From Trichothermofontia sp964536415 (GTDB lineage: Bacteria; Cyanobacteriota; Cyanobacteriia; B231), in NCBI GenBank assembly GCA_964536415.1, contig CAZHXN010000003.1, positions 41,179 through 105,178 on the forward strand: a stretch of DNA of 64,000 bases. The letters are read 5' to 3'. A program made the translations under genes and the position numbers. The notes beneath the pieces were generated by a model, which ran no database searches, was not told the DNA's origin, and saw nothing but the letters and a program-made list of their open reading frames with translations. Numbering within the stretch: position 1 is the first letter of the stretch; each line of letters begins with the position of its first letter. Shown piece by piece: positions 54,620-63,450 of the stretch.

Positions 54620-57618
54620 TCGCTCTCTTCTCCTTCGGCGGTGGCCAAGAAGCGGGTAAATACCAGTAAGTCCGCAAAGGTTTTGAGTTTTCCTGCCTCA
54701 TTTTTTCCAGTTTGTGTGTCGTCAGCGGCAGCCACTAATGCAGCGAGTTGTTTGGCCAAGTCTCTCTCTTGTGCTCCCGTCAGTTTCCTTGTCCCTTGCT
54801 GACGATGGAGAAGTCGTTTAATCTCAGCTTCGTTAATGTTCAGATTTCTCAGATCAGCTAGTGTTTCTGCCTGCTCCCGAAGGAGGTAGGGAAATTTGCT
54901 GGAGATCCGATCTTGGGCAAAGTGTTCCTGAAAGATCTGCAACAGTGAGATCGTGTCTTTGATGGATTCTGGTTGCTCCTTGTTGCCATAGAACCATTTT
55001 GCACCCGCTTGCATTTCTTCTCCCGATCGCTTCAGGAAGGTGATGCTAAAGGCATTGCGCCCCTGTTGTTTTTTTGCGGCCGTCTCGGCCTCGCGTACCG
55101 CATTCAAGGTCAGGTCTAGCGGGCTGGTGTAATGAGCAATTGCAATTCCCGTGCTGGCGCTTGCTGAGTGTCCCATGGTGGCAAACAGCCGCGCCCGATT
55201 TTCTCCGTTAGGCTTCAAGTAAAGGTAGCCTGATCGGGTTCTAGGATCACCCAACTTGACCTCGAATTCATGTCCCGCCTGATCAGTGCCAATTTCACCG
55301 GTGTAAACCTCCCCAGAAAATGCGGCTCTCAGTTCTCTGGCGATCTTGAGCGCACAATCGACAGGCAGCAACGCCAACACATCATCGCCACCTGCATAGA
55401 CCAATTTACCGGGATATCGGTATTCCACAACATGGCGCACGATCTTCAGAGAGAAATCTCCTAATGCTCTGCTGATAAATCCATGAACGGCAGGAGCCAT
55501 GAGACGAGGGCTGTCTAAAATAGTTTTCCAATTCTCTTTCTCCTCCAAAGCCTGGCAAGTATCAGGATGCAAAACCTGCTGATATTGAGGCATTCGCTCA
55601 CCGGAAACCCATTGCCCCATGTTGTCGCCATCCATCATTAAGACGGCAAAATACTTACGAGGTTTAGGAATATCTTTCTTCTGTGCCACTTTCAAAAATT
55701 CTTTTAATTGTCTCAAAGCATTCTTTCGCTTGTTTTTGTCAGTGTTGAGCCATTCTTCATCTCGTTCATAGGTTTCTGGGAATAGCAATCGCCCATCTAG
55801 TCTCAGAAACTTTTTGAGTAAGCCATCGTGAGCATGAATCTTGCGATATAAGCTAGGAATCACATCAGGTTGACAGCGATTCTCTTGACTGATGGGGTAA
55901 ACGACGTTAATCCACTGTTGCAGTGCTTGGCACAATTCGTCTGCATTGCAATTCTCAACTTTGAGAACGTATTCAATTACAGCCTGTTTGAAGCTGGCAG
56001 TCGCAATGTTGCTGGTAGATGGAAAACGCAGTTCATACTTCTCCTCGTTCTCTTCATCCTCTGACTGGGAGGGTGGGATACTAAGTTGTACTTGCAAGTA
56101 AGAGCGCCAGGCACATCGTTTGGTCAGTTCAATGGCATCCAGGCGTTCTCCCGTTTCCCGAATTTCGTACCGTCCCTTGCGTTGGAGTTTTTTCGCCAGG
56201 TCTTGCCAAAACTCCATCAGCTTGCGCCGTCCATGCCCTTTACGGTTTAAGCCATCAAAATCACTGTCGGGCAGTTCCAAGTCGTCAATTCTGTTATGGA
56301 GTGCGGCTCGATCGCCCCCTAGTGTTGACTTTTCTCCGGTTTCAGGCACCTGGGCAAAATTGCGTAACCCTTTTCGACTCCCTAAGACTTTTTCAGTAAC
56401 GTAGTAAAGCTCGCCATAGATAGCCCCAATGTTTGGGGCATATTGACCGCCCCCTTCCCTTTCTGCTTTGGCGTATTCTTGGAGGATTTTTTCAATTTTG
56501 GGATGGCGATCGCCCAAAAATGGCTGATGAGGTTCTACAAACCTGTATTGCTTATCTTGAATTGAGTGTCTCTCAGGTCGCCAGGGATAGACTTGCCAAT
56601 ATACTTCAAATAAGTTCTCGGTCTGGCGTTCCCAGGTTTTTGACCAGGCTGGCGCATCTTGTTTGTCATCAATAAATAGCTGCTCAAGGTCTGATTTCAC
56701 AGCCTGGGTAATCTCACGCCACTGCGATCGCACCTTTTCTACCGCTGCTTTAGCCAGGTCTACTCCTCGTTCACGGGGTACAATAGCTAAAAACCGATTT
56801 GGCAGACTTGGCAAGATCAGATCTTCTGATTTTGGTGCTGTAATAATGCCCTTCTGGCTCAACCAGCGATCGCACAGGGGTTGTCCATAAAGATTGGGGA
56901 AAATCACTGCATCTGGGCCAAGGGCTTCAGCAATGACCTCGATCGCGGCCCAGTTCAAATAAGACAACAAGTAACTCCCTGCCCATAAATCCTGAGTGCG
57001 CCGGGCGGCGCTAATAAAGGCCTGAACCGGGCCGATCGTGAATAGCAAGAACGCGGGATCAGGATCAGAGGTTTCATCGGGTTGAGTAGCCGCGATCGTG
57101 CTAGTTAATGATTGATGCGCCCAAATCGAATGATCGGGAATGCGGGTATCGGCGGGTAATAAGTCCCACAAAACACCCAGTTGATTTCCTTTGGCTTGCT
57201 GAATCTGAGTTGACCAGTTGCGCCATAGCCACAGGAATAACTTTTGAGAATCAGCCTTAATTGTGGCTGGGATTGCGTTCAGAACTGCCTGGATACTTTC
57301 AAACAGTCGTTCATCATTGATTTGCGTCGATAATAGGGTATTCCCTAAGCTATACGCTACCCCTGACAAGGGATGGGTCAAATAAGGAGACCTCCGGAAG
57401 TTGGCTCCACCAATGGTTCTATAGCCAGGAAAGTTGAGGCGATCGGCAGCCGACGCAATCCAGTCTGCTTTCTGGAAGGCATCTCGACTGAGGGTCATCC
57501 CTAACTGCCTAGCCCAGCGTTGTGCTTGCCCTTCATGCCCTCGAATATCCAAAGGCTTATCAGGAGGATCATGGAGCAATGCTTTTGTTTTGAGAAGCCA
57601 AATATCAGAGGTACTCAT
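54616..57618 (-). CDS. cmr2: Cmr2/Cas10 of the type III-B module
   Basis: About 1000 residues; start at ATG 57618 (MSTSDIWLLKTKALLHDPPD). The His-Asp pair in LLHDPPDKP and ADWIASAADRLN belong to the N-terminal HD region of Cmr2. FTIGPVQAFISAARRTQDLW starts palm 1. LMMDGDNMGQWVSGE and the cyclase motif VYAGGDDVLALLP (GGDD near residue 745) are intact, so cyclic oligoadenylate synthesis is likely. Five bases separate it from the end of cmr1 and it overlaps cmr3 by four. Confidence 0.93.
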   Translation of the reverse strand: MSTSDIWLLKTKALLHDPPDKPLDIRGHEGQAQRWARQLGMTLSRDAFQKADWIASAADRLNFPGYRTIGGANFRRSPYLTHPLSGVAYSLGNTLLSTQINDERLFESIQAVLNAIPATIKADSQKLFLWLWRNWSTQIQQAKGNQLGVLWDLLPADTRIPDHSIWAHQSLTSTIAATQPDETSDPDPAFLLFTIGPVQAFISAARRTQDLWAGSYLLSYLNWAAIEVIAEALGPDAVIFPNLYGQPLCDRWLSQKGIITAPKSEDLILPSLPNRFLAIVPRERGVDLAKAAVEKVRSQWREITQAVKSDLEQLFIDDKQDAPAWSKTWERQTENLFEVYWQVYPWRPERHSIQDKQYRFVEPHQPFLGDRHPKIEKILQEYAKAEREGGGQYAPNIGAIYGELYYVTEKVLGSRKGLRNFAQVPETGEKSTLGGDRAALHNRIDDLELPDSDFDGLNRKGHGRRKLMEFWQDLAKKLQRKGRYEIRETGERLDAIELTKRCAWRSYLQVQLSIPPSQSEDEENEEKYELRFPSTSNIATASFKQAVIEYVLKVENCNADELCQALQQWINVVYPISQENRCQPDVIPSLYRKIHAHDGLLKKFLRLDGRLLFPETYERDEEWLNTDKNKRKNALRQLKEFLKVAQKKDIPKPRKYFAVLMMDGDNMGQWVSGERMPQYQQVLHPDTCQALEEKENWKTILDSPRLMAPAVHGFISRALGDFSLKIVRHVVEYRYPGKLVYAGGDDVLALLPVDCALKIARELRAAFSGEVYTGEIGTDQAGHEFEVKLGDPRTRSGYLYLKPNGENRARLFATMGHSASASTGIAIAHYTSPLDLTLNAVREAETAAKKQQGRNAFSITFLKRSGEEMQAGAKWFYGNKEQPESIKDTISLLQIFQEHFAQDRISSKFPYLLREQAETLADLRNLNINEAEIKRLLHRQQGTRKLTGAQERDLAKQLAALVAAADDTQTGKNEAGKLKTFADLLVFTRFLATAEGEESE

Positions 57619-57622
57619 AGAA

Positions 57623-58693
57623 TTAAATGACTTGAATGATGTCATCTTGAAAACGTTCGAAAAAGTTATCAACTAATTGAAACTGAGAATTTCTGATTTG
57701 TGTCCTTGCACTACACTTTGCTTTCATCCGAATAAGAAGACAGTAATATTCATCATTAAAGGATCGGATGATTTTTATGCGTAGTGGTGAAGGACGACGA
57801 GTGTCCATATCTACTGATCTAAGTGGCAGCCCAAATACTGCTCTTTCTCTCAGATTAAGCTCAGATCGATAATTGGCATATTCTTTACCAATATAGTCCA
57901 GTGCTTCTCTCCAGCTTTCAAAAGGACTTTTGAGTAAATGAATACTAACAGTCAATTTTCTAAATATTTCAATATCAGGCATCTGTTCAAGCCTTGATAG
58001 ACTTTTCAGATCAAAACCAAGATTTTTTGAGATTTTGTCTTGAGCTTTCAGTATTTGCTTCTTAAGATAACTGGGAAGGGTATTTACCCGATCAAAATTT
58101 ATAGTAGATGCAGGAATCTCCTCTCGTACAAAGTTCTCAATGTCTGAAGTAGCTTTAAGCAGTCTAAGGCTGCCTGCACCTCGCCTTTCTCTAGATCCAA
58201 AACCACCGAGATTGACAGCCAACCAAAAGCAATTTGCAACTATAGTAAGATTTTTAATATCTTGATCGTAATTTCCGGGATTAGGTCGAGTACTGAATTT
58301 GATTGAAAACTGCGCAGGCTTGCTCACACCAATTGCTTTCCGTCTTTGCATACCCATTGAAAATAATAAATATCCGATCCCTGAGCCATCTCTTTGTCTA
58401 GCCCTATCTTGAGCCATTGATACAGATCGTGGATCGAGTTCTTCCGTGGTTGGGCAATTAATGAGTCTGATCGTTATCCTTGAACCACCATGCTCACCAC
58501 TGTCACCTAAAATAGATGATTCTAAAGACTTGATTGTATTGATATCATTCCAATAATTTGCCCCCGCGATCGCCCTAAACCAATAGCGTAAAGCACCTCG
58601 AAAGGCAGGCGGACGCAATTCGGCGGTGGTTTGATCGGCTCCAGATAGGAACAGAGGGGTTACGGTTTCGAGGTCAAAGGTGATGGAGGGCAT
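57623..58693 (-). CDS. cmr1: Cmr1, RAMP subunit of type III-B
   Basis: 356 residues. Starts MPSITFDLETVTPLFLSGAD; LRPPAFRGALRYWFRAIAG is the Cmr1 hallmark, GDSGEHGGSRITIR follows, and GGFGSRERRGAGSLRL near residue 160 is the glycine-rich loop. Cmr1 sits at the crRNA 3' end of the Cmr complex. The gene is AT-richer in its second half. A degraded second copy of its first ~85 codons lies at 60808-61067. Confidence 0.93.
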   Translation of the reverse strand: MPSITFDLETVTPLFLSGADQTTAELRPPAFRGALRYWFRAIAGANYWNDINTIKSLESSILGDSGEHGGSRITIRLINCPTTEELDPRSVSMAQDRARQRDGSGIGYLLFSMGMQRRKAIGVSKPAQFSIKFSTRPNPGNYDQDIKNLTIVANCFWLAVNLGGFGSRERRGAGSLRLLKATSDIENFVREEIPASTINFDRVNTLPSYLKKQILKAQDKISKNLGFDLKSLSRLEQMPDIEIFRKLTVSIHLLKSPFESWREALDYIGKEYANYRSELNLRERAVFGLPLRSVDMDTRRPSPLRIKIIRSFNDEYYCLLIRMKAKCSARTQIRNSQFQLVDNFFERFQDDIIQVI

Positions 58694-58715
58694 AGGTAAA
58701 TATCAGGTAGTAGAT

Positions 58716-58989
58716 TCAGGACAATAGCTCAACTTCTTCGTAGAGCAAATCAATGGGACATTCAAAATCAATACTGGTGAATTGAATGGTGTCATTGATG
58801 GTGTAGGGAGTTAGTTCCCATTTACCCCGTTCATTGAGTCGGAAGATCTCCACACTTATTTGATCAGAACTCATAAGAACATACTCCCGTAAACTTTCTA
58901 GGCGGCTGAGCCTGAGTTTCCAGCCAGTCTTTGAGATTATTCGCCGAAACCGTATCAGTCAGAATTGGAGTTCGTGTCAGAGTATTCAT
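58716..58989 (-). pseudogene. Uma2-family endonuclease remnant
   Basis: From about 58935 to the stop at 58716 the minus strand reads RLESLREYVLMSSDQISVEI, FRLNERGKWELTPY and ECPIDLLYEEVELLS, the C-terminal third of a Uma2 (DUF820) protein. The ATG at 58989, overlapping the stop of the CARF-NTase gene, opens a different frame (MNTLTRTPILTDTVSANNL) that runs into a stop after 41 codons and could be the displaced start. The catalytic middle is missing. Confidence 0.65.
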
Positions 58990-60695
58990 GCTTCAGAGTC
59001 TTCAGAGTGTTCGAGTTTATCACGCTGACTATGGAATCTTTGAATCCGGTTTTGAATGTCTATTGCGGTAACTTGTAATTCCTCCAGATCAGATGCAAGC
59101 AGGTATTTGGAAAGTATTTTTAAGATCTCGGATAAATCAACACGATAGTTCAATAACAACTGAGTAATGTCATTTTCATAAATACTGACTTTACTGAACT
59201 GCCCCTGACGATAAAGAGAGGGGAGGGCAAAAAACTTCAGCAGCAACAAACCTTCGACCGTTGCACAGCGAATGACACGATTCCCAAATTGTCTTTCTGT
59301 AACATAGCGATCGCGCACCAGTTCAAACAGTTTATTTTGGGTGAGCAAGATATCCACTTGCAGCGATTCAAAGGTACCACGAGCAAAATCCTTGTTTTGA
59401 TCTGCAATGACGATTTCTGGCAAAGCTTCCAGTTCTCTCTTGGATAGGATGAAGTCAATGTCCTGAGTATTTCGCCCCTCGATGTAACTCAATAGGGCAA
59501 TCCCGCCAACTAAAACATAGTCAATTTGCCGCTCATCCAAAATTATAAATAAGCGCTCTATAGCCTCTGGCAGGTGATCAGTTTCTGGCATCGCAACCTC
59601 CCAGTTTTTCATATCAAAGAGAATGCCATTTCGCACAATGTCAGCGATCGCCACGATATCCCCGCTGCCCAAACAGGTTGGGGACTCCAGCCTCAGGCAA
59701 CCCCGGACAATCACCCGACGGATAATCTCACGCTGATTACGTTTAATGCGTTGACTGGAGGAGAGTTCAGTCTGGTGTTGAATCTGTTCTTCGGGAAGGG
59801 TAGCATTCTCAAAAACAACCACGGTGCCAGCAGCGAGGGCTGGCACTTGCGGTAAAGGCAGTTCCCACTTGCGATTAAAGCCACCGATGTAGGTCTGGCT
59901 AGAGTATCCAAGTGCTTTTAGAGCTTCAATGATTTCGAGATGTTCTTTCAAAGAAGCTTGCTGTGTGATCTCCGAATTTGAAGGTATTTCCAAAGATAGA
60001 GGGGCAACTTTTTTAATATCCTTTTCCTTCAACCATTTGTCTTGTTGATTGCGAGTCGCCTTACGCAGCACTTTGTTACACCATTCACGCCATAATTTCC
60101 TCAGTTCAGGATTGGCATGGAATTTGGCGAATGCTGCTGAAGCTGCTTTTGGGCTAGTCGGTGCATAGTCTGGCTTAGATAGACATTGCCAGCCGTGAAT
60201 CTGGAAAATTTTAGCTATCTTGACTTCTAAATTTTCAGGGTTAACTTTGAGACGAATGCGATCGCCCTCTTCTTGATCAATACACATCTCCAACCGTCTC
60301 GGGTCAAGGTAACTAAAAACGGCTTCCTGTCCTCTCCCTTGGGATATGGCGCGATAGGCATGGACGGCCATTGCCTTCGTACCACCTGTGTAATTCAGGC
60401 CGACTTCCCCATTCAGATCCCTTATGACTCTCTGAATTCTTGTCTGAATCTGGTAGGCATCAGATTCGTAATTTTCGAGGGAAACTAGTTGAGTTCGACC
60501 TGTATCACTCAACTCCTCATCCAAAATCTTTTGTAGCCGTTCAGCCGCTCCTTTAGTTCCAGTAGTGTAGACCAGATAGGGAGTGCCACCTTGTTTGAGT
60601 AGCAGTCTGGCTGCGACGTAGTTGGGCAGGGGATTTTCCCCAATCAGTAAAAATAAATGTTCAACTGTATATTGATCAAAGTTTGACTGGCTCAT
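58986..60695 (-). CDS. chimeric CARF - RAMP N-terminus - nucleotidyltransferase protein
   Basis: 569 codons without interruption. Residues 1-165 are a Card1/DUF1887-like CARF domain (HLFLLIGENPLPNYVAARLL, GLNYTGGTKAMAVHAYR at 99-115). Residues 166-300 are the helical middle of such proteins, but the PD-(D/E)xK domain is not seen. Residues 315-346 (KRNQREIIRRVIVRGCLRLE, SPTCLGSGD) look like the first strand of a Cas7-type RAMP. From Met362 on the sequence is a MNT-type nucleotidyltransferase with GG397-398, Asp412/Asp414 (QDIDFIL) and Asp448. An independent start at 59612 (Met362) is possible. The mosaic suggests deletion joining of three genes, yet the frame is open. Confidence 0.75.
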   Translation of the reverse strand: MSQSNFDQYTVEHLFLLIGENPLPNYVAARLLLKQGGTPYLVYTTGTKGAAERLQKILDEELSDTGRTQLVSLENYESDAYQIQTRIQRVIRDLNGEVGLNYTGGTKAMAVHAYRAISQGRGQEAVFSYLDPRRLEMCIDQEEGDRIRLKVNPENLEVKIAKIFQIHGWQCLSKPDYAPTSPKAASAAFAKFHANPELRKLWREWCNKVLRKATRNQQDKWLKEKDIKKVAPLSLEIPSNSEITQQASLKEHLEIIEALKALGYSSQTYIGGFNRKWELPLPQVPALAAGTVVVFENATLPEEQIQHQTELSSSQRIKRNQREIIRRVIVRGCLRLESPTCLGSGDIVAIADIVRNGILFDMKNWEVAMPETDHLPEAIERLFIILDERQIDYVLVGGIALLSYIEGRNTQDIDFILSKRELEALPEIVIADQNKDFARGTFESLQVDILLTQNKLFELVRDRYVTERQFGNRVIRCATVEGLLLLKFFALPSLYRQGQFSKVSIYENDITQLLLNYRVDLSEILKILSKYLLASDLEELQVTAIDIQNRIQRFHSQRDKLEHSEDSEA

Positions 60696-60807
60696 TGCTA
60701 TGCCTCACTCATTTTGCTCAATCCGCCTCGCCATCTTTTCCCAACTCGGTCCAATCCTCCCGGCCACACATGGCTACCTGTTGGTTCCTATCTACCCCTT
60801 CTAAAGT

Positions 60808-61067
60808 CATTGATACAGATCGTGGATCGAGTTCTTCCGTAGTTGGACAATTACAGACAATTACAATTAATAGTTGGGCAATTAAATAGATGACTCCAAG
60901 GACTTGATTGTATTGATATCATTCCAATAATTTGCCCCCGCGATCGCCCTAAACCAATAGCGTAAAGCACCTCGAAAGGCAGGCGGACGCAATTCGGCGG
61001 TGGTTTGCTCGGCTCCAGATAGGAACAGAGGGGTTACGGTTTCGAGGTCAAAGATGATGGAGGGCAT
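60808..61067 (-). pseudogene. duplicated 5' fragment of cmr1
   Basis: From ATG 61067 down to 60884 the sequence matches the first 61 codons of cmr1 (58510-58693) with five differences in about 184 bases. After a rearranged 30-base stretch a second block (60808-60853) matches cmr1 58415-58460 with two differences. The frame is lost in between. The direct orientation and ~97% identity show a recent duplication, or the scar of recombination between two cmr1 copies. Confidence 0.9.
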
Positions 61068-61426
61068 GATTTCAAACCATTTCAAACCAGTCGCTACATC
61101 TGCAAAACAATAAAACAATAAAACAATAAAAAAGAACGCACTCTTAAGTTAGCACATATACTTTCAGGCACGATCGCACTTTTACATAAAGTTTCAGGTC
61201 GAAATTATCCTCAACACTGCCTTAATCCTTAATGTTTCAACATGACAACTATCCCGATCGCGCCAACGCATTAACCTCCTTAACATAGCTGTACCTCAGC
61301 TAGGGAAGGAACCGCCGCTAACTCAGCAAACCCCCTGGCTGTCTGGATGATGCTACTCTAGCAGATGTTTGGAAATACCCTCTTCCAGACGTAATCGATA
61401 ATTGCACCAGACTTGACGTTACCGCT
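61068..61426. promoter_or_regulatory. divergent promoter region, type III island / TIGR03985 regulator
   Basis: 359 bp between the cmr1 remnant (minus) and the WYL gene (plus). It contains a direct repeat ATTTCAAACC (61069-61089), an 8-bp tandem repeat AAAACAAT x3 (about 61104-61133), two TTTCAGG(C/T) sites about 30 bases apart (near 61160-61200) and the inverted repeat TAGCTG-TACCT-CAGCTA near 61287. AT-rich before 61250. Promoters for both directions are expected here; none can be fixed by eye. Confidence 0.4.
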
Positions 61427-62797
61427 ATGGTTACCGCTATGTCTGAAACTGTGTTTCACGATCGCCCTTCCCTCGAACTGTTGCAATGGCTAGCCCGTGG
61501 CTCCCTCAAGCAAAACCTCCTACGCGCCATCCGCCTGTGGGTCTTGCTGCATAAGCTCTATGGTCCCCAGGACGAACGCCTTGATCTCCCTAACTGCTTT
61601 ACCTATGCCGACTGGCGATCGGCTTTCTTCAGCGCGTCCCATCCTCAAAGTGACGCGATCCCTGGTGCACATGACCCAGCCTGTGCCTGTACCACATCGA
61701 CTCGACAGTGGTTAGTCCAGATGACTGACCCCGCTTTTGATGTGCAGCAGTGGCGACAGACATTCCAACAACATACGCAGTTAGGGGATTCTAAAGTAGA
61801 GACCTGGCTCAGCGATCGTCTCTTTGCCCGTACCCGCCGTTCCCTCCAGGCGGATTTTCAAAATCTGGTTGAACTTCAGTGGCTCCAGCGTCAAGGCAAT
61901 GACTACGTTAAAGTCACAGCCTTTCCCGCCTATCCCACCAGTCGAGCGAGTAGCCGTGTTGACGTGCGGTTTCAGCATGAAGCCCTCAGTTTCCTTAACC
62001 CCGATCTCGCGAGTCTGGCCCAATCGCTTTCCCAAACCATTGGGGGATACCAACGCTTTTTCCTACACGTTGACTATATCGTTGCTCAAGAGATTCTCGA
62101 TCGCGTCGAAGATTGGCACGCCCAGCTACAGCAAATCTGGGCGCAGGAACCCATTCCCCCCCTTGCCCTCACCTATTACAGTGCTCGGATAGACTCTGAA
62201 GATACTTATTATAGTTATCCCGTTTGTATTTACTATGCGCAACGCGCCGCCTATCTCTGCGCCTTTGGCGAAACCCCCCTATCCACAGGACAATGGTATA
62301 ATTATCGCCTCGATCGTATTCAAGATCTACAATCTTTAAGCTGGGAAGATCCAGAACTACCCGAGTGCTTAATCCAGTCTTATCACCAGGGATCTTTACC
62401 TACACCTGATTATATTATTCAGGCATTATCAATGGCCTGGGGATTCGACTTTTATTTACCTGAACGAACTCTCCTGCTGCGTTTTGAACGTAACTTCCAC
62501 GATCGCTATATTCGCAATACCTTTCGCCATGAAACCTTTACCCAGATTCCCTACCAACAAGCCAGAGCGTTAATCCAGCAGAATAATTGTCCGGCTGAAC
62601 AACAGCGCCTCCTAGCCATTCTCAACGCTCGCTCCCACACGGACGCCTATTACCGAGCTATCTACCGTGATGGCGATACCAACATCCGACAACGCCTGCG
62701 GGCATGGCGACCCCACGGCGAAATCCTGTTACCCTGGCACCTGCGTCAAGCTCTTGCCCGGGAAGTTAAGGCAGAGTATCAACTCTATCAATCCTGA
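61427..62797 (+). CDS. TIGR03985-family CRISPR-associated WYL-domain regulator
   Basis: 456 residues. The N-terminus (LELLQWLARGSLKQNLLRAI) and the region RRSLQADFQNLVELQWLQRQ suggest a helical/winged DNA-binding part. The middle (about 235-340: YYSARIDSEDTYYSYPVCIY, then RAAYLCAF) is a WYL-like ligand-binding domain. The C-terminus RSHTDAYYRAIYRDGDTNIR is typical of TIGR03985, a protein found next to cyanobacterial CRISPR loci. Two ATGs (61427, 61439) lie in an 11-bp direct repeat, so the exact start is uncertain. Divergent from the type III island, it likely regulates it. Confidence 0.8.
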   Translation: MVTAMSETVFHDRPSLELLQWLARGSLKQNLLRAIRLWVLLHKLYGPQDERLDLPNCFTYADWRSAFFSASHPQSDAIPGAHDPACACTTSTRQWLVQMTDPAFDVQQWRQTFQQHTQLGDSKVETWLSDRLFARTRRSLQADFQNLVELQWLQRQGNDYVKVTAFPAYPTSRASSRVDVRFQHEALSFLNPDLASLAQSLSQTIGGYQRFFLHVDYIVAQEILDRVEDWHAQLQQIWAQEPIPPLALTYYSARIDSEDTYYSYPVCIYYAQRAAYLCAFGETPLSTGQWYNYRLDRIQDLQSLSWEDPELPECLIQSYHQGSLPTPDYIIQALSMAWGFDFYLPERTLLLRFERNFHDRYIRNTFRHETFTQIPYQQARALIQQNNCPAEQQRLLAILNARSHTDAYYRAIYRDGDTNIRQRLRAWRPHGEILLPWHLRQALAREVKAEYQLYQS

Positions 62798-63420
62798 TGA
62801 TGATCCCTCCAACTACCCAACTCAGCGATCGCTTTGCCGAAGCCCTCACCTATGCTTTCCAACTACATCGCCACCAGGTCCGTAAAATTAACGGTACTCC
62901 CTACATTGGCCATCTTCTCAGTGTGACGGCCCTCGTCTTAGCAGCGGGTGGCCATGAAGACGAAGCGATCGCGGCCCTCCTCCATGACGCCCTCGAAGAT
63001 CAAGGGGGAATAGCAATTCGGGCAGAAATTCAACAGCGTTTTGGGGACAAAGTCGTCGCGATCGTCGACGGCTGTAGTGAAGTTTATACCCAACCTAAAC
63101 CTCCGTGGCTAGAACGCAAACAGCGTTATCTCGACCAATTACGGCAAGCGCCACTTTCTGTGCTACGGGTTTCCTTAGCGGATAAATTGGATAATGCGCG
63201 ATCGCTGGTCACTGATCTAGCTATTCATGGCGAACCAATGTGGCAAGCCTTCAAAGGTGGACGTGAGCAAACCGTATGGTTTTATCAAGAATTGATAACG
63301 ATTTATCGTCAACGTCTACCGGGTCTTCAGTTGACCGAATTAGAACAGCTAATACATATACTGACAGAATCACCAGTTGCACCTCAAACCGATACAATAG
63401 TTGGTAGTCTAGAGCATTGA
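62797..63420 (+). CDS. HD-domain hydrolase, small alarmone hydrolase-like
   Basis: 207 residues; the start overlaps the stop of the WYL gene (TGATGA), so the two are coupled. RKINGTPYIGHLLSVTALVL and EAIAALLHDALEDQGG give the His, His-Asp and Glu-Asp metal and catalytic residues of SpoT/MESH1-type ppGpp hydrolases; VSLADKLDNARSLVTD supplies the last Asp. It may hydrolyse alarmones or other nucleotides. In this position it could remove a signalling nucleotide, but that is inference. Confidence 0.8.
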   Translation: MMIPPTTQLSDRFAEALTYAFQLHRHQVRKINGTPYIGHLLSVTALVLAAGGHEDEAIAALLHDALEDQGGIAIRAEIQQRFGDKVVAIVDGCSEVYTQPKPPWLERKQRYLDQLRQAPLSVLRVSLADKLDNARSLVTDLAIHGEPMWQAFKGGREQTVWFYQELITIYRQRLPGLQLTELEQLIHILTESPVAPQTDTIVGSLEH

Positions 63421-63450
63421 TTTTAAGCTCTATAGAGAAGATACCCTCCC

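Noticed and set aside
60696..60807. Short minus-strand frame MCGREDWTELGKDGEAD before the CARF-NTase gene
   Set aside because: Only 17 codons, no support beyond an open frame; probably part of the rearranged sequence.
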